This document shows, piece by piece, positions 11,331-24,518 of a stretch of 64,000 bases of DNA. Position 1 is the first letter of the stretch. The number at the start of each line of letters is the position of its first letter. The notes under the pieces are model-generated. The model did not search any database. It saw nothing but the letters and a program-made list of their open reading frames with translations, and was not told where the DNA came from. The stretch is from the NCBI GenBank assembly GCA_005656395.1, contig SRSI01000069.1, forward strand, positions 124,001 to 188,000. Reading direction: 5' to 3'. Position numbers and translations under genes: made by a program. Source of the DNA: Strongyloides papillosus (lineage: Eukaryota > Nematoda > Chromadorea > Rhabditida > Strongyloididae).

Positions 11331-12065
11331 TTTATAACTTCGTTTATTCCTAACCGATTTAAACAATTTTTTTTAATCTGAATCTAAAACTTCAAAGTTT
11401 TGTTTTTTTGTATAAATATTTAAAAGAAACTTATTTTTGATATTAAATTTATTGTTGTAATTATGTATATTTAAAAAAATAAGCATTATTTGAATTGCCT
11501 CCAAGATTATTTTATTTATTTATAATAAATTTCTTCTTTTGAGCTCATGCCAAATCGTTTATCTACAGCATACAAATTGAAAAACAAAGATAAATTGAAA
11601 GAAAAAAATAAAACGGTCTTTGAAGTGATAAATGATGATAAAGAAGTTCTGTAGAAAACTTTTTTTTAATTGTGAAAAAAAAATTAAATTATGATTAAAC
11701 TAAAATAAATGCCACTTTAAGTCTCTTATTAAATAAAAATTTTATAAAATCTAGAAGAATTTGAATAAATATTTATCACCGTTGAGTGCAATTTTTGCAG
11801 CAAAAAAAAATCAAAAAATTAGATAAATTTTTTTCGTGATAAGATTCCAATGTCTTAGCTACAGATGAAAAAAAATTACTACGATCGGGTGAAAATGAAA
11901 AAAGTTTTAAAAAATAAAAAAAGGTTACGCCTATTTGAAACACTCTCTATTTGTTGTTATTTGATTCATTAGAATGTAAATATTTATTTTCAAATAATTT
12001 TGCATTGAAATTTTTAGCATTTAAGGAAATTCTACTTTCAAAATGTCAAAGTAAAATATTCTAAA
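11331..12065. other. Gene-less AT-rich spacer
   Basis: Only a lysine-rich 35-codon frame (about 11547-11654) without recognisable features; otherwise nothing. Confidence 0.45.
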
Positions 12066-12514
12066 ATGAAAGTTTGTAATGCATTAACAGTATTAATGAT
12101 TGCTCTTATGCCTAATATGGTTGAAAATATTTTTTGGTGGTTTTACGATTTTCTTGTTTATGGAAATGTAAGAAATCTCGGTTGTGATAAGAATACAACA
12201 ATTTTTTTACAAGTAGGACTTCAACAAGATACAATAATTTTTAATTCTACAACTATAAAAGTTCCAGATCCTGAAAAAATTTATAGTTTTTCAATTCCAT
12301 TTAATATGTACAATCAGTATAAGCATTGTAAGTAAATACATAGAAAAAATAATTTGTTTGATTAAAAGATCTTTATTTTGAATGGCGTTCTGATTGTACT
12401 CGTAATTATGGGGAAAGAACTAAAGTAAGATTAGATGGTGTTAAAAATATAGAGTTTGAATGGAGTAACACTCATTGGAAATATATGTGTAATGTTGGTG
12501 TAATAACTCTCTAA
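12066..12514 (+). CDS. Small secreted protein, two exons, unrecognised
   Basis: Exon 1 (12066-12327) and exon 2 (12369-12514) join across a 41 bp GTAAGT..AAAAG intron, giving an in-frame 135-residue protein. Residues 1-20 form a hydrophobic signal peptide (MKVCNALTVLMIALMP). The mature part has cysteines in GCDKNTT, SDCTRNYGE and YMCNVG and one or two N-glycosylation sites. The spacing of GNVRNLGCDKNT and WRSDCTRNYGERTKVRL is loosely like the strand pattern of nematode transthyretin-like proteins (a G..L.C start and a h.C...G.r.v block), but the similarity is too weak to assign. It probably acts outside the cell. The splice makes the frame end at a conserved-looking C-terminus instead of at the intron stop. 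Confidence 0.6.
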
Positions 12515-13499
12515 TAAGAATAATAAAAAAAATTATCGGAGAAGAAACACACATAAGGCTTTTTATAATTAAAAGAAACAATTTTATCAAAAAAATGACC
12601 ATTTTTATTAAATAATGCTATTTAAAAATTTTAATTAAGTTTTATAATATTTTTAATTTTCTTTCGTTTTCATAATATTTTCATAATTAAAATAAAGTTT
12701 TTTTTAAATATTTTATAATTTATTACACTCAAACAGTTTTTTCATTAAAACTAGGACTATTTTCTAAATTTTCGGACCACTTTGTATTTTATCAGGCTAT
12801 TAAAATGAAAACAAAATTATCACAAATATTAATGTAGTAAACTCTAGTAAAAAAAATTAATGAAAACACACAAAAAATAAAATGTAATTTTTGCAAAACC
12901 AGCCTTAGACCCGCCTTTGGCAGGTCAGAGCTGGTCCGCAGAGCATATTTTTTAATAAAGAACTTTTATAATAAATTATTAATCAAAGTATGTGCATAAA
13001 GAAATTGTTTCATTGAATTACATATCTGTGGAGAAGTAGAATAACCGAAAAAACATTGTTATAATATATAAATATGTCTGAGTTTGAAAATTATTTCATA
13101 ACGTTTTTATTTATTGAAACTGTTTAGTTTGAAAAAAAATTTACCCAACAAAAATAATTTTATTTATGTCTAAATTTAATAAAAGTAAATATTTGAAACT
13201 ATCTAAGTAACTATTTGGGTGATTCTTCAACATATTTTTGAAATTGTTATAAACAATTTGATATCCCTGCTCTATTAACAACATATTTAATTTAATTTTA
13301 CAAATATGTAGATGAGAAAAACAAAAATATTGATACCTAAAAACAGTTTTTTGTTTTTAAGCTACAAACTTTGTTATGATTTTATATTTAAAATCAGACT
13401 TTGATCTATATACTACATTTAATTTTATTCATTTTAAACAACTTTTTATAAAGTTATAATATTTAAAAAAATTTTATTTCTACTAAAAAAATGGTTGTC
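12515..13499. other. Gene-less AT-rich spacer with one GC-rich patch
   Basis: Nothing coding seen. A short GC-rich patch at 12899-12945 (CCAGCCTTAGACCCGCC...) stands out from the background; no tRNA cloverleaf could be drawn. Confidence 0.45.
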
Positions 13500-14340
13500 A
13501 CATTTTAATCCATAACTTTACTAATTTTTGTTGATCATTTTAATATTAAATTTCCTTCTTTTCCATACTTTTATCATATAAATGAGTCATAAACCACAAA
13601 GCTAAATCAACTTTTAAAAGACTTATTTTTGGAACAAAACTATGCAAAAATGTGTCTTAAAAGCGATGTTTTCTAAAAATAACTTGGCCAATTTTGGACC
13701 AAAAGTTTTGAAATTCATTTTCCGCACTAAGTTGAAGAAAAATACATCAAATGAGTATTTAAGCATAAAAATTTATCAAGTTTGAAGAGAGTTATGTCTG
13801 GAACAAAATTGATTTTTACAATAAAAATAGAAAAAAAGCAAAAAAATTGACATTCAAATTTATATAACTTCTTTCGTAGTTGAGCTGAAAAATTCGTTAG
13901 ACCCTTAATTTTTAAGTTAGACATAGATCTATATAATAGATACTATTTTGTTTGTTTTCGTCAAGTTATGACTGAGTTATGACTATTTAACTTTTAAGAT
14001 GTTTTTTCAAAATGGTCACCACTCTTTGGGCCATAACTCGGCCAATTATAAATCAAATTCAATATCACTAAGCTTGCGAACTATTCTAGAATTTTGCCTT
14101 TCGAATGAGATATAAAGCAATTTATTTCGTTAACTTTGAAGAGTGTTAGTCGAGTAACAAAATTATGTAAAAAAGGCCCTAAAAAAGGGTGTTTTTTAAA
14201 GATAACTTGGCCAATTATGTCCCAAAACATTTAAGACTTATTTTCCCCCTAAGTTAGAAAAAAACACATCTTTTGGCTATTTATCCATTAAAATCGGTTA
14301 ATTTTGAAGAGAATTATGTTAAAGACAAATTTTTTTTCCT
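13500..14340 (+). repeat. Degenerate tandem repeat, ~174 bp period, ~5 units
   Basis: The phrase ATAACTxxxCCAATT and its neighbours recur at about 13510, 13679, 13864, 14033 and 14204 (spacings about 169-185). Each unit also carries a copy of TTTGAAGAG(A/T)GTTA(T/G)GT and a (G)AACAAAATT block. Units are diverged from one another. A single related unit lies at about 32890-32990. Confidence 0.6.
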
Positions 14341-14536
14341 TATTTCTTTTTGGTATAGATTATGATAATTTTAATATTAAATGTAAGGAGGTATCATTAT
14401 TTATTGAACAAACTAATATGTGAAAATGAATGTTTTATACTAATAATATAATTTATTATCAATAATATTTAAAAAACTAATGACATAATGTACATATAAT
14501 TAGTGAAAAATTTTATATTTCTAAGTCATTTTTGCA

Positions 14537-16377
14537 ATGTCAAAATTATTTTATCTGTTTTTGGTATGGGTTGTGAGTATATGCATTTTGGTCAAATGCA
14601 TAGAAGGTCAAAATAGCTCTTTTAAATTAAAGTATACTATTCGGGATGTGCAATCAGGTGAAATTGAGAGTAAAAAGGTTGATGGTAAAAAACAAAAAGA
14701 TGAATCTACTAAAATTGGTGATGATATTTTAGAGAAACCATTATTTTTATTTAAATTACCTCTTAGAAATTATATCCATTATTCTAAATTTCGAGAAATA
14801 CTGAGCTTACGTTTTTACACAATGATCAAAATATTGCAAGGATTCAGATTCCTAATGCTTCAAGTAGAAAACTCGACTTGGTAGATTTTCCCGGCTACAT
14901 TGGATGTAATGTACAAGATTGTAAAATAGGAGTATTTTTTCATAAAGACCCTTCTATTCAAAATCCTATTCCGGAAAATTTTTCAAACATTGATAACATT
15001 TTTTACGTCGTATTCGAAGCAACCCAAAAATATAAATACCTTATTTTTGCGAAGCTTAGGAAATATTATGGAAAAAATGAATTGGATATTGTTCCTTGCC
15101 CACATGAAACATGGATTTCAAATCACTCACTATCTAAATATATTGTAGACAAAAATGATATTATTCCTTTCCCAGAAAAGAATGAAAGTGATAAATACTA
15201 TTATTATTATAAAATAATGCCCTATCAAAATAGTAGTTCCGAAATATTTCTGAAGTGCGGGCAAATAAAACAAAAGTACGTGCCTCCAATTGATGTTGGT
15301 TATGCTTGCTGTTTTGCTAATAACGAGACGGTATTAACGTATTGGGATCACGATCAGTTCCATTTCAACAATATGAATCTAAATATAGATTCGTACAACG
15401 GTTTATTACATAATGAACTTGGAAATTTACTTAATTCATCGTTTATCAGTTTGCTTATTCTATTACCTGAAAATAATTTTAATTCAACATCAGCAGTGAT
15501 TGGTAGATATAATAATGATTCAAAATTGTATTCCGGACAAACGGTATTTGTTTTACCTTTAAAATGGTATGAAGAGTCAAATTATAAAGTTAAAAATGTA
15601 TTTCCTAGTCATTATCCATTTCATTATAATTCCCAATTTCTGGTTCCCAATATTGAAACAACATTGCGTTTAAAAGCCAATGATAAAGTTCAAGAATTTA
15701 AAACTACTAACAGTTCTGAAGGCACGGATATTTATACAATTGATTTGAGAGAAATGAATAATGGCCATGTTGGGTGTCATGCAGTTCCTGATAATATTAC
15801 ACATCCAGGATTTAAAGATTTTTATGAAAAACGTTATAAAACGAACTTATTAATGTTTGATGAGAAAACAGATAAATATCTAGAAGTTTATGATATTAAA
15901 TCATTGGTGTCAAATAGCAAATATAAATGTGTTATAAATGTAGATACCACAACTTCTGACAATAAGAAAACAAAATTTATAAGGGAAACCAATTTTACAA
16001 TAAGTTTTTCAAATGAATCAAGTTTTACTACATGGATAATTATTGGAGTTTCTGTTTCCATTATTTCTCTCTTATTAATTGGACTTATCATTTATAAAAA
16101 GTTAAAACCAAGAAAAATTGAATCTGATAACACTTTATCTATAGGTACATCAACATATACCTCAAAATCTTTAACAGTAACAACAAGTGTTGTTAATGCT
16201 CCAATAATACAAAATAAAAAAGTGGCTCCTTTATCAAACAGTATTGGAAAAAAGATAGTTACCAAAAATTCAAATATAAACGCAAATAATCAAATGAAAA
16301 AAGTTACAAATAAAACAGTAGCTAAAAAGTCAAACGTAAAACAAATATGCGAGGATAGTGTATTTCAAATGAAGTAA
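14537..16377 (+). pseudogene. Type I membrane protein, unknown family (one frameshift), paralog of 39550-41580
   Basis: Encodes a signal peptide (MSKLFYLFLVWVVSICILV), a long Cys- and Asn-glycosylation-rich ectodomain, one TM helix (WIIIGVSVSIISLLLIGLII, from about 16033) and a basic Lys/Thr-rich tail. The frame shifts by one base somewhere between 14788 and 14880. Before it comes the N-terminal ~85 residues, after it an open frame continues to 16377. The ectodomain aligns with the intact paralog at 39550: CPxExWI, then CGxIKQKxxPxIxVGYxC, then ATLRLKxN..VQ.F, then GCHxVxDxI and SLLMFDExTxKYxEV. The shift is the only lesion in about 610 codons, so it is either a very recent mutation or an assembly indel. 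Function is unknown; the architecture suggests a surface receptor or adhesion protein. Confidence 0.7.
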
Positions 16378-19244
16378 ACTCTATCAAAATATCATTTATT
16401 ATAGTATAAAATTTTCAAATAACCTTCTCATAATTATATGGTCATGTATTTATTTTAATAACTTAATACTAGTCAAATAAAATAACATTTACTAGGTTTA
16501 TTACAATTTTTTTTTAATAACAAATTTTTAATATAATGCTATAAAAAATAATTTTTAAATAAATTGCATAAGAAATATAAAAGAAATATTAAATATGTAA
16601 TTTTAATGATACCTTTATGTTCTGTAATATGAATTTAATAAATACAAGTATTTTAATACAAACAATTACAAATTTGTGTTGATGTCCACCAGTGAAATAT
16701 AATGAATGTCTGTGTAAAAATCTTTATAATATGCACTATAATTGAGTTTAATTTTAATAAGTTAAATTGGTGGATCGCCAGTAGGTAAAAGAATCCTTGC
16801 CACCAAGAAAGACACCAACTAAGTTAAGGACTTTATTTTAAAACTTGAGATATATATAAAAAAAACTAAACAAAGACAATAGACATTATACAATAATTAA
16901 AATGTACTAGACCTACCCAAGTATTTACTTGGTTTACAGAAATCTCCTTAGTTAGTAATGAAGTGTTAAGAAATATTGGGAGAGAAAAAAATAAAAAGTC
17001 ATCATAATTTTACCCTATTTATACTCAACATCTTATACGTTTGATTGGTATTATGTCAATCAAACTGTATACTTTGCGATTAAAATTAAATGGACAATGT
17101 AATTAGTTTTTTCTCTACTTGCTTAGAAATAAAAATATACCAAATGTGATACTATTGTCACATAGTGACAGTAGATTGGAATAAACACTCATTAAGATAG
17201 AATTCAATTTATTAATATAACGGTTGTTTTATATAATAAATAATATATATGAAATATGAATATATTCTATATTCAACAGATACAATTAAAGTTTAGTTGT
17301 TTATATGGTAAATAAATAGTAATACCATTTTGTTTATCATGCATACTTACGTCACTTATTAAATACTAATTTTAATATAAAATACAACTAAACTCTAAAA
17401 AAAATTCTAGCAAATTGTTTCTTTTATTATCTATGAAAGTATTGTAAACATTGTAAGATTAAAAATAATTTTCTAACTTCAAATCAAGAGCAAACGGTAC
17501 CAATATAAAGAAATATATGAATAAGTTGAAAATTCCAAGATCCAATAGGTCTAGATTTATTATTAGCATGTAAAGTCAATTTAGTAGCTTAAAAAGTACT
17601 TTTATTAGCTAAATAGCATAGTAGTTAATTAAGTTATCGAGAAAAAAGAGATTAAAATAAATAATAGTTCAGGAGGAGGCCTAGATTTGCCTGATAATGT
17701 AGTGAATTAAAGAAAAGTAGAGAGATAAAAACCCATCTTCGACATCACCAGTTGACAAGTGTTTTCGATTAATATTTGATAAATGCTTGCAAAAAAATGA
17801 CCAAAAAAATTACGAAGTTTCACCAACATTGTCTTATTTTTACTTTTCTCATAATTCACTTCACCATCAAGAGAATCTAGGTCAAAACTAAAATGTAACT
17901 TATTTCAAACACATTTTTGATCAATAATGTTATTATCACCATCCCAACTAGTTATTAAAGTATTTTTTAAAGTTAATGTTACGGGTTTCAACTATAATTT
18001 AGTACTTTAATTTTTAAATTGCTCTTCCAATTTTACTCATTTTTATATTAATTAACTATCCTTTCTTAAAATAAAGTCAAAAGATCTATTTATATGATTT
18101 TTTCTGTTAAAAGTGTTTTTTTAATGCTTTCATAGCAAACAGAATAGAAACCAAAATTTGTCTCATTGTAAGTAATTTGTAAGCATAAATACCACTCCAG
18201 TATGAAATACCTATGTATAAATACTATATTTAGAAAATATTATATTAATTTATGCAAAACATCTAAAATTAAATTATACGCTTTTGTCATCAAGATCTGA
18301 GATTTGAAATTTTAGATTTAATAGTCTTCGTTTTGATGCTTATTTGACTTTTGATCTTAAGTTAATTTACTTACTGCGCTCTTGATTAATAAATTGTTTT
18401 AAGATTTAAAGCACTTGGATTGAAATGTAATATACTGTTTTGCCTTTTATTACATTTTGTCAAAGGTATAGTATATATATCATTTTCAGGAATGTTATTA
18501 TCACTATAAAATGAATACCACAAGCAATTTGTAAGATAACTTTCATTCTTACACTGTGTGCCATATTATTTGAATCATTAATTTAATATTTTTTTAACAG
18601 TCACCTTATGTCTAATTATAGAATTCATGTAAAGAGCGTTTAAATTTGTGCCTTAATTATTTTTGTTATCTGAGTGGTATATTTATGTAGTAATAGATTA
18701 AATGGTTATTTAAAGAACAACCACTTTGATGCCTAATTTTGCTTCAAACATTCAGCCCCTTGGACAATATAAAAATCAAAAAACGATAGTAAAATAGTAT
18801 TTATTTAAAAACAGTAAAAATCTAACAATATTTCTATAAAAGAATGTAATACATCTTTTTACCTTTAAAATTAATTTCTAAATACCATTTTATTATGTTG
18901 AATTTGTCAAGTATTCATTATCCTGATTTATACAATATAAACATCAATTTCAAAACATTAAATTAACTTTGTTTTCACTCTTCATTTTCTATAAAGAATA
19001 AATAATAATAATTTGTAATTCATAAAAAATACTTCTTAGAAAGCACTATACACTATTTTGTTGAATTTGAAATGTTTTTCAAAATGCCAAAGTTTGTCTA
19101 TGTAATTATTGTTTATCATGCAAACAAAAACAATGGATATAAAAGATAACAATCACGTAAGCAAGTACTTAATAAGGACTTTAATTTTTATTAAATTATT
19201 GCTTATGTGTAAACAAATTTTCCCATGATTTTTTATTAAATATA
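16378..19244. other. Gene-less AT-rich region, 2.9 kb
   Basis: No gene recognised. On the minus strand, 17720-17890 has a short coding-like stretch (LVKLRNFFGHFFASIYQIL) without flanking exons; I do not call it. A slightly GC-richer patch is at 16770-16815. Confidence 0.45.
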
Positions 19245-21360
19245 AACATGGTGGGCTAAGCTTAAATACAAGTATAAATATACATTTCATCACAAAAACA
19301 TACTTTTAGCATGAACTCGGGTAACTGGAATTGAATCAGTTATACTTTTACATCCAAAATCATTTAGCATCATTATTTTAAAATGTTTGATTACAATTAA
19401 TGATAAAAAAATTGACAAAAAATGTCTTGAATAAAAAAGTAGATTCAAAAAAATTTCCATTTCGGTAACTTTTTTTCCTTCTGAAAAAAATTAGAAGTAA
19501 TATATTTGAGGATGGTAAAAACAAACGTAAAATTAAGAAAACAAAATAATAGATTATTGCAGGTACTTGATAACAAAAAGGAAACAAACTTTGAATCGCA
19601 ATACTCCAAAATATTGATTTATTGTCATTCATTTTTGCTTTATTTGAAACTGATATCCTCTTAACAACTATTCTATAAATCACATAATTGATTATAAGAG
19701 ATAGTGAAGAATAGATAAGGTTCATTAAAATGCTGCCATAAGTTATATATTTATAAAAAGGTAATTTACTATATATATTATATCCGCAACCTTTTCTAGG
19801 AACAAAATAAATATTTATTTCAAAAAATTTCCAATTAATAAATATAAAAACGGCCCCATTGTAATTAATACAGTTAGTCCCATGACAATAATATTGGGCT
19901 TCTCATTATAAGCTATCTTATAGAATCTAATAATATTCAAATACAACAAAGTCATATTCAAAATTGGATTAGAACCATAATGTATTGTCTCCAATTTTGA
20001 GCATATCTTAACATTGATCTCATTGTGAGTGTAGTAGTTAATAGAAATATACAAGTAGAATATTAAGTGCAAAATGGAGGCACAAATATATTCAAAAGAC
20101 ATAATCATTATCATGTATCTGAATAACTGTCTTTCCTTGAATTTACTGTAAATCAAACACCGATAGAAAAAATAGATGTTCGGAGGTAAAGACAGCAAAC
20201 TTATAATAAGCACTTGATAATCTGAGACTCCAAAGTACGGACTAGTGTACATAGGTACCATTGAAGGATCCATTTTAAATGCCTGCAAATTTTTGGATTA
20301 TATTAGTTAAAAATATATTCATCTAAAAACGTATAGCTGTGGTTGAAAGATAAAATACTGACATTGACACTAACGCCTACTAAAATACATTTAATTATGG
20401 GTTGTACCATTATAATTATCCAAATCAGAAGCAAAAACCTCCAAGAGTTGAGAAAAGTTTATAATGCTAACTTTGTTACCAATGATACAAGTAAGACTCT
20501 ACCGAATATGTTTATATTGTAATTAGTTATTAAAGTAATGGGTTTCTAAAAGCTCCTGCCTATGTTAGTAGAAGAAGTTTCATTAAAACTACATTATTTG
20601 AATCGTAGTATTTTCACACTATCGTCCCAGACTTATTCTGAAGCACAAAGAAATGTAGTTGATTACAATTATCCACAACTACAAATTTACACGCATAATG
20701 AAAGAGAAGAATTTTATAGTTAAAGTCACCATAGAATATAGTTTCTCCTGTGTTCCAGTATACATTATCAATTACTACTTATTCAGAATACCATATTTAT
20801 TGTACAAACAAAAGTCTCAAGAAAATGTATTTTCAATAAGACCAAATAACAGATTATGCAATGTAGGTAAGATGGGTGTCAAATATCATTTGAAAACTTT
20901 ATTTCACAATATGGAAAATGATATTATGACATTCACCCTTTGTGTATTGTAGCGACGATTTAAAACAACCACATTGTTCTAGAAAAATATAAACGGCTAG
21001 GACGAAGATTTACTAAGGAATGATTCATTGTACTTTAAATTATAATACACACGACACTGGGAGATACCAATTGCATTCTGAAAAGGGAGTATGTACATTA
21101 ATCTTAATTGGACTACTGTACAAACTCCCAAGTATGATATGAGAAGTTTAAGGATGAAGATGTGTTGCTTGAAGCTTTGCTGGTAGCACTTTTGAAATTA
21201 CAAGGATTCAAAATGGATATATCAATCTCACTGCAATGAAGTAGCAAGAGACCAGAATATTGGAGAATAGCAATGCTTTCTGTTAATCACTATTTTCAAT
21301 AAGTCTTTGGAGACTTTTCTACTTCATTGTTTTTTTTTCATCATCCATTAATTTAGTATG
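19245..21360 (-). repeat. Left arm of 2.1 kb inverted duplication
   Basis: Reverse complement of 22443-24562, high identity over the inner 1.1 kb and somewhat lower through the GPCR genes. It contains the whole left GPCR gene plus about 1.1 kb of its upstream DNA. Confidence 0.85.
19290..20273 (-). pseudogene. Nematode chemoreceptor-like 7TM GPCR (one frameshift), left copy
   Basis: Seven-transmembrane receptor, paralog of the gene at 23530-24518 on the opposite strand. Start ATG at 20271-20273 (MDPSMVPMYTS). A 46 bp intron (19481-19526, GTTTGT..TTTCAG) lies before the last exon, which ends with VTRVHAKSMFL and TGA at 19290-19292. Relative to the right copy, one A is missing near 19822-19832, shifting the frame in TM5. 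All other codons and the splice sites are intact. Features are TM-rich sequence with IQSLFPFCYQVP in the last third, typical of Str/Srh/Sri-like nematode chemosensory receptors; the subfamily is not resolved. Either a recent pseudogene or an assembly error. Confidence 0.75.
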
Positions 21361-21626
21361 AAATAAAAGTCCTCAACAAAGAAACTTATCATAATTTTTA
21401 TATGTACGATATTTAAAGTTTTTTTCTGGACTTCGTTTCTGAAAATAATGGTATTATGACGAACCACCCTTTTCTTTCTGGTATGGCGTCCCGTTGCTTC
21501 GTAAAGTAATTTGTATCCATTTTAATTATAAGGTTTTTCTGAGATTTTTTTACTTTATCTTATTGTTATTTTTAATTCATCCCAGAAAATAATTTTTATA
21601 ATTACTAATTTTTTCATATTTTACAG

Positions 21627-22404
21627 AATTTCCTTGTTTCCTGGATACGGTGACAAGGAAGGAGATTGCAATTCAGATCATGAAACCGAAAAGTCAACCC
21701 CAAAAGGGTTTATTGAAGCTATCTCATCTAATTTGATCGACGACAACAAGGATTTAGAAGTCAAAGGTAGTAATAGTTCGCAATCTCCGTCTGATAGTGA
21801 CAGCTCGGAAAGATACAGGAGAAGAAAGAAAAAGGAAGAAAGGAGATTGAAGAAAGAAAAGAGAAGGAAAGACAGGAAAAAGCATTCGTCTTACTCTGCT
21901 GATGAAGATAATGATAAAAAATAGGAACGTCATAAGAAGAAGGACAAACCTTTGACGAATGAAGATTCTACTGTAAAAAGTGCGCATCATTCAAATTTTG
22001 ATAATTCAAAAGTACCAGGAGTTTGCCTTCACGGCAATAAATGTATATCAGGCTTTGATAATTCAGGACATTATGTAAATAGTGTAAATACTCAACTAAA
22101 TAGTACTCCTTCAAGGGTCGCAAAAAAACAGGTAAAGGAATCTCTACTCAGGGAAAGGGAAGCTGAAGAGGTGGCACTAAGATCAGAGCGTAATTCACTG
22201 AAAAATCTCATTGATAGTGATCCGAGAGACCTGGAATTATGGTTGAAGTTTCTTAAGCTTCAAGATAAAAAATCAAAATTCAAAGGAGATCTAGTGAATG
22301 TTTCTTGTGAAATAAAGTTATCAATAGTCGAGAAGGCAATGCAGAATATTGGCAGTAAATGCGTTGAATTGAAGATAGAAAATCCTCTGATATCGTTCAT
22401 GTAG
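21627..22404 (+). pseudogene. nrde-2 (nuclear RNAi factor) N-terminal fragment
   Basis: A remnant of NRDE-2, a nuclear protein that acts in heritable nuclear RNAi and in RNA surveillance. After a TTTACAG acceptor (to 21626) the frame reads ISLFPGYGD, matching the LFPxF/Y start of NRDE2. A Ser/Asp- and Arg/Lys-rich stretch follows (SDSDSSERYRRRKKKEERR). After an in-frame stop at 21922-21924 the same frame continues to DPRDLELWLKFLKLQD and IKLSIVEKAMQN, the first HAT-type helical repeat. The central Mtr4-binding region and nearly all HAT repeats are missing. It lies exactly in the loop between the two inverted arms. Confidence 0.75.
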
Positions 22405-23510
22405 AAATTATGAAAACTTTCGTTGATGACAACTTTTACTTGATACTAAATTAACGGATGATGAAAAAAAAACAATGAAGTAGAAAAGTCTCCAAAGACG
22501 TAATGAAAATAGTGATTAACAGACAGCATTGCTATTCTTCAATATTCTGGTCTCTTGCTTCTTTATTTGCAGTGAGATTGATAGATCCATTTTGAATCCT
22601 TATCATTTCAAAAATACAACAGCTAAGCTCCAAGCAACACTTCTTTCTCCTTAAACTTCTGATATAATACTTGGGAATCGTATAGTAGTCGAATTAAGAT
22701 TAATGTGCATACCTTCTTTTCAGAATGCAATTGGTATCTCCCAGTGTCGTGTGTATTATAATTTAAAGTACAATGAATCATTCCTTAGTAAATCTTCGTC
22801 CTAGCCGTTTATATTTTTCTAGAACAATGTGGTTGTTTTAAATCGTCGCTACAATACACAAAGGGTGAATGTCATAATATCATTTTCCATATTGTGAAAT
22901 AAAGTTTTCAAATGATATTTGACACCCATCTTACCTACATTGCATAATCTGTTATTTGGTCTTATTTAAAAATACATTTTCTTGAGACTTTTGTTTGTAC
23001 GAGAAATATGGTATTCTGAATAGGTAATAATTGATAAAGTATACTGGAACACGGAAGAAGCTATATTTTTTGGTGACGTTAACTAAAGAATTCTTTTCTT
23101 TCATTATGCATGTAAATTTGTAGTTATGGATAATTGTAGTCAACTACATCTCTTTGTGCTTCAGAATAAGTCTGGGACGATAGTGTAAAAATACTACGAT
23201 TCAAAAAATGTAGTTTTAATGAAACTTCCTCTACTAACATAGGCAGGAGCTTTTAGAAACCCACTACCTTAATAACTAATTACAATATTAACATATTCGG
23301 TAGAGCTTTACTAGTATCTTTGGTAACAAAGTTGGCATTAGAAACTTTTCTCAACTCTTGGAGGTTTTTGCTTCTGATTTGTATAATTATAATAGTACAA
23401 CCCATAATTAAATGTATTTAAGTAGGCGTTAGTGTCAATGTCAGTATTTTATCTTTCAACCACAGCTATACGCTTTTAGATGAATATATTTTTAACTAAT
23501 ATAATCCAAA

Positions 23511-23529
23511 AAATTTGCAGGCATTTAAA
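23511..23529 (+). promoter_or_regulatory. Likely splice-leader acceptor before the GPCR start
   Basis: AAATTTGCAG ends 9 bases before the ATG at 23530 and is kept in the mirrored copy (AAATTTGCAG just upstream of 20273). Nematode mRNAs are often trans-spliced at such a site; an upstream 5' UTR exon is the alternative. Confidence 0.45.
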
Positions 23530-24518
23530 ATGGATCCTTCAATGGTACCTATGTACACTAGTCCGTACTTTGGAGTCTCAGATTATCAAGTGCTTATTAT
23601 AAGTTTGCTGTCTTTACCTCCGAACATATATTTTTTCTATCGATGTTTGATTTACAGTAAATTCAAGGAAAGACAGTTATTCAGATACATGATAATGGTT
23701 ATGTCTTTGGAATATGTTTTTGCCTGTATTGTGCATATAATATTCTACCTATATATTTTTATTCACCACAACAGCAATAAGAAAGTCAATCTCAGGACAT
23801 GCTCAAAATTGGAGTCGATACATTATGGTAGTATTCATGTTTTGAATGTGACTTTGTTGTACGTGACTGTTATTAGATTCTACAAGATAGCTTGTCGTAA
23901 GAATTCCAACATTATTGTCATGGGATTAATTGTACTATTTACTCTAGGTCCACTTGTATATTTATACATTGGAAAATTTTTTGAAATAAGCGTTTATTTC
24001 ATTCCAAAGGAAGGTTGTGGATATGATATATACAGCAACTTACCTTATTACAATTTTATCTCTTACGCCATTATTTTCATTGACTTTCTATCTTCTTTAG
24101 CATCGCTTGTAGTCAGTTATCTAACATATAGAGTGGTTGTTAGGAAGACACCAATTGCAAGTATAGGAAAGATTAAAGAAAATAAGTCATTGTTTAAAAG
24201 TTTTGCAATTCAAAGTTTATTCCCTTTTTGTTATCAAGTGCCTGCAGTAATTTACTATCTTCTTTATCTAAAAATACGTTTGTTTATAGCTCTTTTTAGT
24301 ACTATATTCTTGATTTTTTTTCAGAAGGGAAAAGAGTTGAAACAATTGAAATTTTCTTAAGTATAATTTATTATTCTGGACATTTGTTGTCAATCTTCTT
24401 ATCACTAGCTGTAATCAAACAATTTAAAACAATGATGCTAAATGATTTTAGATGCAAGAGTTTACATAAACCAATTCCAGTCAGCCGAGTTGAGGTTAAA
24501 ACTACATTCTTAAGGTGA
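23530..24518 (+). CDS. Nematode chemoreceptor-like 7TM GPCR, right copy (intact)
   Basis: A chemosensory-type G protein-coupled receptor. Exon 1 (23530-24277) and exon 2 (24325-24518) join across a 47 bp GTTTGT..TTTCAG intron to give 313 residues with about seven hydrophobic helices. Recognisable pieces are a TM1 block (YQVLIISLLSLPPNIYFFY), TM2/3 with CSKLESIHYGS, IQSLFPFCYQVPAVIYY near TM6, and a C-terminal tail with MMLNDFRCKSLHKPIPVSR. Without the intron the frame would end inside TM7 at 24360. A donor-like AAG|GTGAGT overlaps the stop, so a short extra exon is possible. It resembles Str/Srh/Sri-type receptors; class uncertain. Confidence 0.8.

Noticed and set aside
12899..12945. GC-rich patch (and 42595-42675) considered as tRNA or other RNA gene
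   Set aside because: No acceptor stem, T-loop or A/B box arrangement could be drawn.
14692..14740. Candidate intron (GTAAAA..TTTTAG) to explain the frameshift in the 14.5 kb membrane gene
   Set aside because: Removing it keeps the same frame, so it does not join the two halves; the shift lies after 14788.
20659..23143. Mirrored short frames (20659-20952 plus, 22952-23143 minus) in the inverted arms
   Set aside because: They match each other only because the arms are duplicated; lengths differ through a frame break, and there is no domain or signal peptide.
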